From positions 1-35,841 of the forward strand of contig JASLHF010000224.1 in assembly GCA_030152275.1 (NCBI GenBank): a stretch of DNA of 35,841 nucleotides, given 5' to 3'. The DNA comes from Acinetobacter sp. GTDB lineage: Bacteria; Pseudomonadota; Gammaproteobacteria; Pseudomonadales; Moraxellaceae. Made by a program: the position numbers and the translations under genes. The notes beneath the pieces are model-generated. The model was not told the origin of the DNA. It saw nothing but the letters and a program-made list of their open reading frames with translations, and ran no database searches. Of the stretch, positions 6,736-15,016 are shown piece after piece. Within the stretch, counting starts at the first letter, position 1. Each line of letters opens with the position of its first letter.

Positions 6736-7422
6736 TTACAGATGTTCTAATTCAAGCGGCAAAAAAGCATAATCACCATGATACAGAATTTCACCTTTGC
6801 TGACAGGAATTGCGTTTTTAAATAAAGGCCCATCCAGTACAGTTGTATGAAATTCACCGGCCTCGCCGCACGGGTCAATTCCACGATCGATTAAGGTCTG
6901 GATATAGCTTTGCGTCAAAATTTGCCCCAAATCATTTGCCGTCATTCCAAGTTTTAAATTCACAGTCACAATCATGGTTTGAAAGCCCAGCGAAATAAAC
7001 TCATGAATAACGCTTAAATGCGGACGCTGCCAAAGCGGGGTATGCAGATTTAAATGCGTGTGCTGGGTCATTTTATGGTGCCAGCAATCGTCCTCAGGTA
7101 AATCTAAATCGCCAGTCACTAAGGCCTGTGCACTTTGTGTTTTGGCATGATGCAAAAGTTTTAAAAATTCAGTTTCATAATCTGTCCAGCTTGCACTGGC
7201 CGTCCAAATAGGCAGGCCAATGGCTTGCGCTTGGGCATGAATAATCGACAGCGGCATGGCATGCGAGCGTGAGCGTAAACCGTTTTCTTCCAGCATGACA
7301 ATCAAGCCGATAGCTTCACCATGCTGCATGGCGTGGTATAAGGCCAATGTGCTGTCTTTACCGCCGCTGTAAGAGGCAATGAATTTTTCGCCTTGTGGCA
7401 GCTTTCCCCATGTTGTATGCAT
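6736..7422 (-). CDS. Dph6-like PP-loop ATP pyrophosphatase (diphthine-ammonia ligase family)
   Basis: This 228-residue protein has an N-terminal PP-loop, SGGKDS at residues 19-24, the ATP-binding motif of the adenine nucleotide alpha-hydrolase superfamily. GEAGEFHTTVLDGPLF near the C-terminus is characteristic of the Dph6/ATP_bind_4 group. In eukaryotes and archaea this family amidates diphthine on elongation factor 2. Bacteria do not make diphthamide, so the bacterial members must act on something else and the substrate is unknown. The gene lies between the secreted cysteine-protein gene (with a terminator between) and bcp. The start has no strong ribosome-binding site. Confidence 0.8.
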   Translation of the reverse strand: MHTTWGKLPQGEKFIASYSGGKDSTLALYHAMQHGEAIGLIVMLEENGLRSRSHAMPLSIIHAQAQAIGLPIWTASASWTDYETEFLKLLHHAKTQSAQALVTGDLDLPEDDCWHHKMTQHTHLNLHTPLWQRPHLSVIHEFISLGFQTMIVTVNLKLGMTANDLGQILTQSYIQTLIDRGIDPCGEAGEFHTTVLDGPLFKNAIPVSKGEILYHGDYAFLPLELEHL

Positions 7423-7445
7423 AATTTTTCCATGATTCAGAGCAT

Positions 7446-7473
7446 AAAAAAGCCTGCATAATGCAGGCTTTTG
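7446..7473 (-). terminator. Terminator after the queE-queC-secreted protein unit
   Basis: A GC-rich stem (GCCTGC/GCAGGC, extended by flanking A and T) is followed on the minus strand by a run of T. It lies 16 bp after the stop codon of the small secreted protein gene and so closes the queE-queC unit. Confidence 0.85.
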
Positions 7474-7488
7474 GGAGGCGGTTGGAAA

Positions 7489-7905
7489 TTATTTTCCAGC
7501 TTGGCCTGCCTGAGCTGATTTCATTGCTTCTTCAGTTAACGTTTTTAATTTTCCTGTTAACTGAGGGCCGAAACATGCTTGTAGATCTTTATTTTGTTTT
7601 TGAACAAAAGCTAAAGTTGCAGGGCTTTTTTTCTGGTTGATTGTGCTTTGGATTTCCCATTTTTGCGCGTTGGTTAAACGGCCATCTGCATCAACAGCAC
7701 AAGTACAGTACTTGCTAACTTCAGCCGCAGACAATTTTTTGCCTTTGCCTGTTTCTTCTTTACAAACATTAATTAACGCAGATTTTACGTTAGTGCTCTT
7801 ATATGCTTGTTGGAGCTTGTCGTTGTCAGCGTGTGCAACTGAAGCAACCAATGCAGCTGCTGAGAAAGCAGCAGAAAGAATAATGTTTGATTTTAAATTT
7901 TTCAT
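7489..7905 (-). CDS. Small secreted protein with four cysteines, function unknown
   Basis: From the ATG at 7905 this is a 138-residue protein. Residues 1-26 form a typical Sec signal peptide (MKNLKSN, hydrophobic core, VAHA/DND). The mature part is lysine- and glutamine-rich and has four cysteines (48, 67, 69 and 111; the middle pair as CTC), compatible with two disulfides in the periplasm. I do not recognise a named family. The longer in-frame start at 8016 would run into queC and lose the signal peptide from the N-terminus. The ATG at 7905 has AAGGTAG just upstream and lies 13 bp after the queC stop, so it is likely cotranscribed with queE and queC, though nothing suggests a role in queuosine synthesis. 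Confidence 0.8.
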   Translation of the reverse strand: MKNLKSNIILSAAFSAAALVASVAHADNDKLQQAYKSTNVKSALINVCKEETGKGKKLSAAEVSKYCTCAVDADGRLTNAQKWEIQSTINQKKSPATLAFVQKQNKDLQACFGPQLTGKLKTLTEEAMKSAQAGQAGK

Positions 7906-7918
7906 AAACCCTACCTTG

Positions 7919-8590
7919 TTATCTCGGTATGTAACGTGTTGGATCAGCCACACCGGCATCAGCAAAACCTTGTTTGCGAAGACGGCAACTGTCACATGTG
8001 CCGCAAGCGCGACCATGGTCGTCTGCTTGGTAGCATGACACCGTTTGACTATAGTCTACGCCATGTTCTATACCTAAGCGAATGATATTTGCTTTGGATA
8101 AATGTAACAGAGGTGTTTCAAATTTAAGAGGTTTTCCCTCTATGCCGACTTTAGTCGCCAAACGCGCCATATTGGCAAAAGCTTCAATAAATTCAGGCCG
8201 GCAGTCAGGATAACCTGAATAATCAACCGCATTGATGCCAATCACAATCGCTTCTGCACCAAAAACTTCGGCAGCTGCCAGCGCATAAGATAAAAAGATG
8301 GTGTTACGCGCTGGAACATAAGTTACAGGAATACCTTCAGATTCATGATCGGGTACATCAATGGAATGGTCTGTTAATGCAGAACCGCCTAAATTGCCTA
8401 AATCGATATTAATGACACGGTGCTCAACGCCTGCTTTTTGTGTCAAAGCGCGGGCTGCATCAAGTTCTGTTGTTGAGCGCTGGCCATACATAAAGCTTAA
8501 GGCAATGCATTCATACTGAGATTGAGCCCAAGCCAGACATGTTGTTGAGTCTAAGCCGCCAGATAAAAGTACAATCGCGCGAGGACGCAT
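7919..8590 (-). CDS. queC: 7-cyano-7-deazaguanine synthase QueC
   Basis: This 223-residue enzyme converts 7-carboxy-7-deazaguanine to preQ0 with ammonia and two ATP, in the queuosine pathway in the cytosol. The PP-loop SGGLDS lies at residues 10-15. The C-terminal zinc site is Cys186, Cys196, Cys199 and Cys202 (CGTCDSC). Length is normal for the family. It follows queE by 30 bp on the same strand, so two successive steps of the pathway are adjacent. Later pathway genes are not in the window. Confidence 0.96.
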   Translation of the reverse strand: MRPRAIVLLSGGLDSTTCLAWAQSQYECIALSFMYGQRSTTELDAARALTQKAGVEHRVINIDLGNLGGSALTDHSIDVPDHESEGIPVTYVPARNTIFLSYALAAAEVFGAEAIVIGINAVDYSGYPDCRPEFIEAFANMARLATKVGIEGKPLKFETPLLHLSKANIIRLGIEHGVDYSQTVSCYQADDHGRACGTCDSCRLRKQGFADAGVADPTRYIPR

Positions 8591-8620
8591 GTTCTATTCT
8601 CCAAAAAATCTTTAAAACAC

Positions 8621-9331
8621 TTAACGGCCAGTTTCGTCGTTCCACAGCAGCTTATGCAGCTGCAGCTGAAAACGCACAGGGAGATGGTCGTCTAAAATCC
8701 ATTGAGCAAGATCGCGTGCAAGCTGAGGCAGGCGAACAGCGCCTTTTTCGATTGCAAAAGCAGGGGAGAACCAGATGGTGCCGGCTTTTTCATTCAATTG
8801 ATATTGCTCAACTTGCTGTTTAGACCATTCATAATCTTCTCGATTGCAAATGACAAACTTGATTTGATCGTGCTCAGTTAAATAATCTAGGTTGCTCAGC
8901 AAGTTCCGGTGTGCTTCGCCGGAAGTTGGAGTTTTTAAATCTAAAACTTTAGATATACGCGGGTCAACTTTGGATACATCCAAAGCGCCGCTGGTTTCCA
9001 ATGATATTTCGCAGCCTAAATCCGCTAAGCGCTGCATTAATGGCAGCGCATTGGGCTGAGCCAACGGTTCACCGCCTGTCACGCAGATATAGGGAGTTTT
9101 AAAATCCAGTGCAGTTTGGATAATTTCTTCTAACGATTTGCGCTCACCGCCCTCAAAGGAATACGTAGTATCGCAGTAAGTGCAGCGTAAAGGACATCCG
9201 GTTAAGCGGATAAATACAGTCGGCAAGCCTGCAGCATTGGCTTCACCTTGCAGGGAATAGAAAATCTCCGTAATGCGCAGCCCCGCAGACGGATCGGAAA
9301 CAGGAATAGCGGAAGTTCGAAGCGTATTCAT
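8621..9331 (-). CDS. queE: 7-carboxy-7-deazaguanine synthase QueE (radical SAM)
   Basis: This 236-residue radical SAM enzyme makes 7-carboxy-7-deazaguanine from 6-carboxy-5,6,7,8-tetrahydropterin. The [4Fe-4S] ligands are Cys46, Cys50 and Cys53 (CPLRCTYCDT, CxxxCxxC). The preceding IFYSLQGE substrate-binding segment and the later TGGEPL SAM-binding motif are typical of QueE. It is the first gene of the leftward queE-queC unit; the dapD terminator lies just upstream. Confidence 0.95.
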   Translation of the reverse strand: MNTLRTSAIPVSDPSAGLRITEIFYSLQGEANAAGLPTVFIRLTGCPLRCTYCDTTYSFEGGERKSLEEIIQTALDFKTPYICVTGGEPLAQPNALPLMQRLADLGCEISLETSGALDVSKVDPRISKVLDLKTPTSGEAHRNLLSNLDYLTEHDQIKFVICNREDYEWSKQQVEQYQLNEKAGTIWFSPAFAIEKGAVRLPQLARDLAQWILDDHLPVRFQLQLHKLLWNDETGR

Positions 9332-9353
9332 AGCAATATTTTAACCACAGGCA

Positions 9354-9393
9354 GAAAAACAAAATCTCTACGGTCATTGCTGGCCGTAGAGAT
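9354..9393 (-). terminator. dapD terminator
   Basis: A perfect 10-bp inverted repeat (ATCTCTACGG at 9364-9373, CCGTAGAGAT at 9384-9393) is followed on the minus strand by TTTTGTTTTT. It lies 40 bp after the dapD stop and separates dapD from queE. Confidence 0.85.
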
Positions 9394-9433
9394 GAGGAAC
9401 AGGAAAAGTTCCGCAAAAATTAAAAAACTTAAA

Positions 9434-10255
9434 TTAGTCTTCGCGTAATAAATCGTTCAGGCTAGTTTTTGCGCGAGTTTTCGCATCTACTTTTTTCACG
9501 ATAATTGCAGCGTACAGGTTGCAAGTGCCGTCTTTAGAAGGAAGGCTGCCTGAAACGACAACAGAACCGGCAGGTACACGGCCATAGTGAATTTCACCAG
9601 TTTCACGGTCAAAAATCTTGGTTGATTGGCCGATGAATACACCCATAGAAATTACAGAGCCTTCTTCTACAATTACACCTTCAACAATTTCAGAACGTGC
9701 GCCGATAAAGCAGTTGTCTTCAATAATTGTTGGGTTTGCTTGAAGCGGTTCAAGCACGCCGCCAATACCAACACCGCCAGACAAATGTACATTTTTACCG
9801 ATTTGGGCGCATGAACCTACAGTCGCCCAAGTATCAACCATTGTGCCTTCATCTACATATGCACCAATGTTGACATAAGAAGGCATTAATACCACGTTTT
9901 TCGCTTGGAAAGAACCTTTACGTGCAACAGCAGGCGGTACAACGCGTACACCAGCAGCTTTAAATTGAGCATCTGTCCAGCCGTTGAATTTAGTATCGAC
10001 TTTGTCATAGAAGCGCAAGTCGCAAGATTCGATTGGCTTATTGTCGTTAATTTTGAACGACAGTAATACAGCTTTTTTCAACCATTGATGAACAACCCAT
10101 TCACCATTAATTTTTTCAGCAACACGCAATGTACCGTTGTCTAGGCCAGCAATTGCCTCATCGACTGCTTGGCGGATTTCAGCAGGACAGTCTGCTGCTG
10201 TAAAATTTGCACGGTCTTCAAACGCTTGTTCAATGATTGTTGAAAGCTGAGACAT
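9434..10255 (-). CDS. dapD: 2,3,4,5-tetrahydropyridine-2,6-dicarboxylate N-succinyltransferase
   Basis: This 273-residue cytosolic acyltransferase of the succinylase branch of the lysine/meso-diaminopimelate pathway transfers succinyl from succinyl-CoA to tetrahydrodipicolinate. The N-terminal alpha-helical domain is followed by hexapeptide-repeat left-handed beta-helix turns (for example VGIGGVLEPLQANPTIIEDN and IGARSEIVEGVIVEEGSVI). SFKINDN and RFYDK in the first third are typical of DapD. It has full family length and a single-gene unit with its own terminator. Confidence 0.97.
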   Translation of the reverse strand: MSQLSTIIEQAFEDRANFTAADCPAEIRQAVDEAIAGLDNGTLRVAEKINGEWVVHQWLKKAVLLSFKINDNKPIESCDLRFYDKVDTKFNGWTDAQFKAAGVRVVPPAVARKGSFQAKNVVLMPSYVNIGAYVDEGTMVDTWATVGSCAQIGKNVHLSGGVGIGGVLEPLQANPTIIEDNCFIGARSEIVEGVIVEEGSVISMGVFIGQSTKIFDRETGEIHYGRVPAGSVVVSGSLPSKDGTCNLYAAIIVKKVDAKTRAKTSLNDLLRED

Positions 10256-10577
10256 GATCTTCCTTCCAGAAAAAATTTTTCAAGATTTTACACTAAAATG
10301 TGTAAATAATTGATGTGAATTCTCGAATACATAGGAATTATTCACTAAAAAAACTTAGTGCAGCGTGAATCAAATGCATAAAATTTAAAAACCATAATAA
10401 TTTGTATTTCACAATCAACATGATCTTTTAAAATGTATCAAAAAATAACAAAAAATAAGCAAATTTTGTATAAAAGGTGACCGATTATTCAATTATATTT
10501 CAGGTCATACGCAGCAATGCAGTAATCATGCAAATGACGAATAATTTTTAAAAGTTTGTATTTTGAGGAGAAGCAAA
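10256..10577. promoter_or_regulatory. Divergent control region between dapD and an outer-membrane gene
   Basis: This 322-bp, very AT-rich, gene-free region must hold the promoters of dapD (leftward) and the barrel gene (rightward). A perfect 7-bp inverted repeat (TTTACAC at 10287-10293, GTGTAAA at 10300-10306) lies 31-51 bp upstream of the dapD ATG, where a promoter or operator would be expected. A second small hairpin (CACTAA/TTAGTG) is at 10343-10360. The regulator is unknown. Confidence 0.4.
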
Positions 10578-11306
10578 ATGAAAATTCTACGTACAGCAAT
10601 TGCCTTATCATTAATGACCGCTGCCGGCGCAGCAATGGCGGACAGCGCTGTAGTGCATGATGGCTATGCTTTTGACCGCAACCAGTTAATTCCAACTGGC
10701 GCGCGTCTTGAAGTTGGTACAACCGGTTACGGCGGTGCTTTGCTTTGGACTGCAAATCCTTATGTCGGCTTAGCTTTAGGCTATAACGGCGGTGACATTT
10801 CATGGACAGATGATGTTTCAGTCAACGGAACAAAATATGATCTGGATATGAGCAATAACAATGTGTATTTAAATGCCGAACTGCGTCCTTGGGGCGCAAG
10901 TACCAACCGCTGGGCGCAAGGTGTCTATGTCGCAGCAGGGGCGGCTTACATTGATAATGATTATGACCTGACTAAACGTTCTAGCGACGGTACAATCAAA
11001 ATTAATGGCACTAATTATTCATACAATGGCTCTGTGAACGGTAAAATGAGCTATGAAAATGATATCGCACCTTATTTGGGTTTAGGCTGGGCGCCTAAAA
11101 TCAACAAAAATTGGGGCGTATTTGGTGAAGTCGGCGCTTATTACACCGGTAACCCGACTGTGAACTTAGATAAAGATGGTACTTTTGTGAACGCCGCGGG
11201 CGGTAATGCATCAGCTGACTTGCGGGCAGAAGAGCAAAAAATCCGTGAAGACGACAAATACCAATGGATGCCTGTCGGTAAAGTGGGCGTAAGCTACCAC
11301 TGGTAA
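10578..11306 (+). CDS. Outer-membrane beta-barrel protein
   Basis: From the ATG at 10578 (GAGGAG ribosome-binding site 9 bp upstream) this is a 242-residue protein. It has a signal peptide (cleavage after AGAAMA, residue 21) and alternating aromatic/small residues typical of transmembrane beta-strands (GLALGYNGGDISW, QGVYVAAGAAYIDNDY, GVFGEVGAYYTG). It ends in a C-terminal aromatic (VGVSYHW), the usual signal for BAM-mediated insertion. Size suggests a small 8-10-strand barrel. The family resembles OMP_b-brl-type proteins, and no transport substrate can be inferred. A terminator follows directly. Confidence 0.8.
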   Translation: MKILRTAIALSLMTAAGAAMADSAVVHDGYAFDRNQLIPTGARLEVGTTGYGGALLWTANPYVGLALGYNGGDISWTDDVSVNGTKYDLDMSNNNVYLNAELRPWGASTNRWAQGVYVAAGAAYIDNDYDLTKRSSDGTIKINGTNYSYNGSVNGKMSYENDIAPYLGLGWAPKINKNWGVFGEVGAYYTGNPTVNLDKDGTFVNAAGGNASADLRAEEQKIREDDKYQWMPVGKVGVSYHW

Positions 11307-11320
11307 GTGATTGCTAAATA

Positions 11321-11347
11321 AAAAACAGGCTTCGGCCTGTTTTTTTA
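11321..11347 (+). terminator. Terminator after the outer-membrane barrel gene
   Basis: The stem AAACAGGC/GCCTGTTT closes a TTCG tetraloop and is followed by a T run. It lies 14 bp after the stop codon. Confidence 0.93.
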
Positions 11348-11650
11348 TGTGTATTACTCTTAGTGAATAAAATGATTGTATGGCAAAATTTGAACTGGAA
11401 GTCTCATTAAAAAATATACAAACTATTGATTTAATTCATAAATTTATCTGAGTGTTGGGCGGTTTTTTTACTTTCTTGATAAAGGCAGCCGTCTTTACTT
11501 TTATGTACAGTTGGACAAATTGCAGAGATACATCTAGTTATTCCTATGCTTTCGTAAAATTAAAAGTAAATAAAACCTGCAAATTATGGTGAAGCTTTAG
11601 CGCTGTTTATATTGAGCGTCTTGTGAGAAAGGATTAAAGGTTTGGTTATT
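11347..11650. other. Gene-free interval before the FadL-like gene's 3' end
   Basis: About 300 AT-rich bases lie between the barrel-gene terminator and the convergent stop codon of the FadL-family gene. I see no gene, repeat or convincing terminator for the leftward gene here. Confidence 0.5.
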
Positions 11651-12862
11651 TTAAAAATAGCGCCCTACTTTGAGGCCATAAGCCCATGCATCTCTATTTT
11701 CTAAAGTAGAAAGGGAGGTGACATTTATATTGCCGTTATCTGCTTTGGAAGGATTAAACCGGAAATAATATACACCGCCGGAAATAAAGCTTTTGGGCGT
11801 ATAACTGTAACGGATGCCGGTTCCTAAACCATAATAGCCATCTGCAGGGCTAACAGTGGAGGAAGGGTTGCCGCTGCCGGAATCCCATGCGGTTTCGATG
11901 CTGGAAATCCACTGATCACTGAGACCGTAAGCTATGCCTAATTTTGCCGACCATTGATCTGAGCGGTAGTCTACAAGTTTAAAATCCGCCAGTTGAGGAA
12001 TATAGGGAATGTATGGCTGCATAATTTCACTAAAACCTGTGGGCTGTATTTTAAAGTTTTGCCAATTGACCCAGCGTAGGCTGCCAAAGATTAAAGTATG
12101 TGTATTTAGACCGCTCATAAAGTCAAATGTGGCGGATTGCGGCGTTTCGATTTCGGTTGTGCCTGATCTATTTTGCATGCCTGAAAGGGTTGGCAGTGTT
12201 TCTTCAGTAGGCATACGGTGTTTGATTTTAGAGCGGTAAGTCAGGCTTGCACGCAGCGCAATTTCTGGAATCTGATAGCTGATGCCGGTCAGCCAGCCTA
12301 GAGCATGATCTTTTTTTAAATTAACACTGTAGCCGTTAAAAAAATAATAATTTTGACCAAATAGGCTGATGTCACCTTTAAAGCTTTGTACGGCGGCGCC
12401 AGCGTAGAGATTCCAGTTTGGCGTAGGCTGATAGCCAATCAGACCTGTAATGTTATTGGATTTTAAATCAATATCGATCGCTTCAAGCTGTTCTTTGCCT
12501 AAAATCGAGTCGGGACGGTAGTCATAATTGACTTGAATGCCAAAAGGCTGATCTATAATGAGGCCGGCAGAAATTTGCGCATGAGGCTGGAATTTAAGTG
12601 CAGCCTGAAGCATAGTGCTGTCACGGACTAAATTTCCTGTAGAAAAGTCGCTGACATTTAGCGCCTGCGCCAATTCTTCTTTATTGGAATTTTCACCGCT
12701 GAGATGAGGGTGAATTTGGGCAATAAACAGTTCGGCATAATTGCCGGATTCAAAAAATGGCTGAATGCTTTGGCCAGAGCGCTCAATGCCGGCAGCATAA
12801 CAAAGGGATGCAGAGCTTCCCATGCTGACAGATGCGAAAAATATCATGTATTTCATATACAT
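11651..12862 (-). CDS. FadL family outer-membrane transport protein
   Basis: This 403-residue outer-membrane protein has a signal peptide (hydrophobic core to about residue 20, CYAA/GIE cleavage) and many amphipathic beta-strands, ending in GLKVGRYF with the C-terminal Phe needed for barrel assembly. Segments such as ALRASLTYRSKIKH, FGSLRWVNWQNF, and the late GIRYSYTPKSFISGGVYYFRF are typical of FadL/OMPP1/TodX barrels, which take up long-chain fatty acids or hydrophobic aromatics. It is somewhat shorter than E. coli FadL. The start region has only a weak ribosome-binding site. A 14-bp palindrome and the cysB terminator lie upstream. Confidence 0.8.
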   Translation of the reverse strand: MYMKYMIFFASVSMGSSASLCYAAGIERSGQSIQPFFESGNYAELFIAQIHPHLSGENSNKEELAQALNVSDFSTGNLVRDSTMLQAALKFQPHAQISAGLIIDQPFGIQVNYDYRPDSILGKEQLEAIDIDLKSNNITGLIGYQPTPNWNLYAGAAVQSFKGDISLFGQNYYFFNGYSVNLKKDHALGWLTGISYQIPEIALRASLTYRSKIKHRMPTEETLPTLSGMQNRSGTTEIETPQSATFDFMSGLNTHTLIFGSLRWVNWQNFKIQPTGFSEIMQPYIPYIPQLADFKLVDYRSDQWSAKLGIAYGLSDQWISSIETAWDSGSGNPSSTVSPADGYYGLGTGIRYSYTPKSFISGGVYYFRFNPSKADNGNINVTSLSTLENRDAWAYGLKVGRYF

Positions 12863-12902
12863 TTTTGGCCAAAGTTTTATATTTATCAGCTAGATATTAT
12901 GC

Positions 12903-12916
12903 TGGGTTTAAACCCA
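12903..12916. promoter_or_regulatory. 14-bp perfect palindrome upstream of the FadL-like gene
   Basis: TGGGTTTAAACCCA is a perfect palindrome lying 41-54 bp upstream of the FadL-family start codon. Position and symmetry suit a dimeric regulator operator. It could also be chance or part of the adjacent cysB terminator region. Confidence 0.35.
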
Positions 12917-12920
12917 AAAT

Positions 12921-12954
12921 ACGATACTAAAAGGAGCATTTCCCCTCCTTTTAG
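12921..12954 (-). terminator. Terminator of the sulfate operon after cysB
   Basis: A perfect 10-bp stem (CTAAAAGGAG at 12927-12936, CTCCTTTTAG at 12945-12954) closes an 8-nt loop and lies 15 bp after the cysB stop on the minus strand. The T-tract after the hairpin is short, so part of the T side of the stem probably serves this role. Confidence 0.65.
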
Positions 12955-12968
12955 CTGAATAATTTCTG

Positions 12969-13892
12969 TTATTCGTCGGGATATGCCACTTTCTTTAATG
13001 CTTTGATATCGGCATCTGGCGAGCATAAGGAAATGAACTCATAGCCGTAGCCGCGAAGCAGATGGCCTTTACGCACCGCAATCCAAGTCGTATTTACACC
13101 AAAGATATCAGTATGAATCTGCTTTAGGCGGTAATCGCGCTCTGCATCATAGGCGACATCATTGACAATGCCCACACCCATATTCAGCTCGACATAGGTT
13201 TTAATAACATCGGCATCGAGCGCTGACATGACGATATCGACATCAAAACCGGCTTCGTCAAATGCTTGGTCGATTTTAGAACGTCCAGTAAAACCGCCGT
13301 GATAGGTAATAATTGGATAATGTGACAAATCTTCAATGGTAATGTTGCTGTTTGCGGTCAGCGGGTGGTTTTGCGGTGTAATAATGCTGTGCTGCCAGTT
13401 ATAAAACGGCACGCTGGCTAAATTATCTTCGGCGGTTAATGATTCTGTTGCGATGCCAATATCCGCTTCGCCTTGCAGCAGCATTTCGGTAATTTCGACT
13501 GGGCTGGCCTGCTGCAAAATCAAATGAACTTTAGGGAATTCTTTTTTGAATTGATTCACAATTGGGGGCAGCACATAGCGCGCCTGTGTATGCGTTGTGG
13601 CAATGGTTAAAGTGCCTTCATCGACTTTATTAAAATCATCAGCCAGACGCTTGATATTGTCTGCATCAACCAGCATGCGTTCTACAATGCCCAATAAGGA
13701 CTGGCCTGGTTCAGTTAAGCCCAGCAGGCGTTTGCCTTTGCGGATAAACAGCTGTACCCCTAATTCATCTTCTAAATCTTTAATGTGCTTGCTGACACCG
13801 GATTGTGAGGTGTATAGCGCAGCAGAAGCTTCAGTTAAATTAAAGTTCTGTCTAACGGTTTCTCTAATAATTCTTAGTTGTTGGAAATTCAT
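12969..13892 (-). CDS. cysB: LysR-type regulator CysB
   Basis: This is a 307-residue LysR-type regulator beginning MNFQQLRII, the characteristic CysB start. The helix-turn-helix covers NFNLTEASAALYTSQSGVSK and the effector domain contains TTHTQARYVLP, which in CysB binds the N-acetylserine/sulfate pocket. CysB activates sulfate uptake and reduction genes when cysteine is low. The in-frame start at 13937 adds 15 residues with no family support, while the ATG at 13892 has GAGG upstream. It lies 51 bp after cysA as the last gene of the sulfate import run, so the regulator is probably cotranscribed with its targets. Confidence 0.93.
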   Translation of the reverse strand: MNFQQLRIIRETVRQNFNLTEASAALYTSQSGVSKHIKDLEDELGVQLFIRKGKRLLGLTEPGQSLLGIVERMLVDADNIKRLADDFNKVDEGTLTIATTHTQARYVLPPIVNQFKKEFPKVHLILQQASPVEITEMLLQGEADIGIATESLTAEDNLASVPFYNWQHSIITPQNHPLTANSNITIEDLSHYPIITYHGGFTGRSKIDQAFDEAGFDVDIVMSALDADVIKTYVELNMGVGIVNDVAYDAERDYRLKQIHTDIFGVNTTWIAVRKGHLLRGYGYEFISLCSPDADIKALKKVAYPDE

Positions 13893-13943
13893 AGTTCTGC
13901 GTACCTCAAAGAGATGGGGCGTTATAAGCCCCCTCATATCGTT

Positions 13944-15005
13944 TTAAGCGACTTGGTTTTCAAATAAATGCAAAGCTGATGGGCTAAGCCAAACGGTTTG
14001 GTTCGGGCGGAACTGGTGCAGTTTTGCTTCATCTGCTGTAAGTGAGATTTCGATTAAATTGCCTTGACGGTCATGCAGTTCTGCCAAGACTTTGCCGGCA
14101 ATCCATACTTCGCGCAGGAAAGTCGCCTGAATGGCATTGTCCTGAGGCTGAGCATGAATACGCAGTTCGTCAGGGCGGGCAAAGGCAATGATTGGGCCTT
14201 GCGGCGCGTTTGGCGCTTGCGGCAGCTGAATGCGGTCTTCGCCAATTTGAATGATACCGTTGCTGTTACTGCCTTCAAAACGGTTAGCTTGGCCTAAGAA
14301 ATCAAAGACAAACGGGGTTGCAGGCTTTTCATAGACTTCACGCGGCGAACCGATCTGCTCGACATTGCCCTTATTCATTACAATAATTTGGTCGGCTACT
14401 TCCAGCGCTTCTTCCTGATCGTGAGTTACGAAAATAGACGTGATGTGCAGTTCATCATGCAGTGTGCGCAGCCAGCGGCGCAGCTCTTTACGCACTTTTG
14501 CATCCAGCGCGCCGAACGGTTCATCCAGCAGCAGCACATGCGGCTCCACTGCCAACGCGCGGGCCAACGCAATACGCTGACGCTGGCCGCCGGATAATTG
14601 TGCAGGGTAGCGGTCTGCTAAAAAGCCCAGCTGCACCAAATCCAGCAAACGCGTGACACGCTTTTTAATTTCAGCTTCTGACGGACGGGTTGCGCGAGGG
14701 CGCACACGCAGGCCAAAGGCGATGTTGTCAAAGACCGTCATATGGCGGAACAGCGCATAATGCTGGAACACAAATCCGACTTCGCGTTCGCGCACATGCA
14801 CATTGGTGGCGTCTTCGCCTTCCAAAATTACTTTGCCTGAATCTGCAGATTCTAAACCGGCAATAATGCGCAGCAGTGTGGTTTTACCGCAGCCCGATGG
14901 GCCAAGTAAAGCGACCAGCTGGCCATCTGGAAAATCTAAAGAGATGTTTTTCAGCGCATGGAATGCACCAAAGTGTTTTTCAATATTTTTTACTTGAATA
15001 CTCAT
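13944..15005 (-). CDS. cysA: Sulfate/thiosulfate ABC transporter ATP-binding protein CysA
   Basis: This 353-residue ABC ATPase drives sulfate and thiosulfate import at the inner face of the cytoplasmic membrane. Walker A is GPSGCGKTT at residues 35-43, the ABC signature LSGGQ is at 137-141 and Walker B is LLLDEPFGALD to 168. The C-terminal third is a TOBE-like regulatory domain, as in CysA. It begins 11 bp after cysW and is the energising subunit for CysT-CysW with the two Sbp proteins as receptors. Confidence 0.96.
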   Translation of the reverse strand: MSIQVKNIEKHFGAFHALKNISLDFPDGQLVALLGPSGCGKTTLLRIIAGLESADSGKVILEGEDATNVHVREREVGFVFQHYALFRHMTVFDNIAFGLRVRPRATRPSEAEIKKRVTRLLDLVQLGFLADRYPAQLSGGQRQRIALARALAVEPHVLLLDEPFGALDAKVRKELRRWLRTLHDELHITSIFVTHDQEEALEVADQIIVMNKGNVEQIGSPREVYEKPATPFVFDFLGQANRFEGSNSNGIIQIGEDRIQLPQAPNAPQGPIIAFARPDELRIHAQPQDNAIQATFLREVWIAGKVLAELHDRQGNLIEISLTADEAKLHQFRPNQTVWLSPSALHLFENQVA

Positions 15006-15016
15006 GAGGTCATTCC

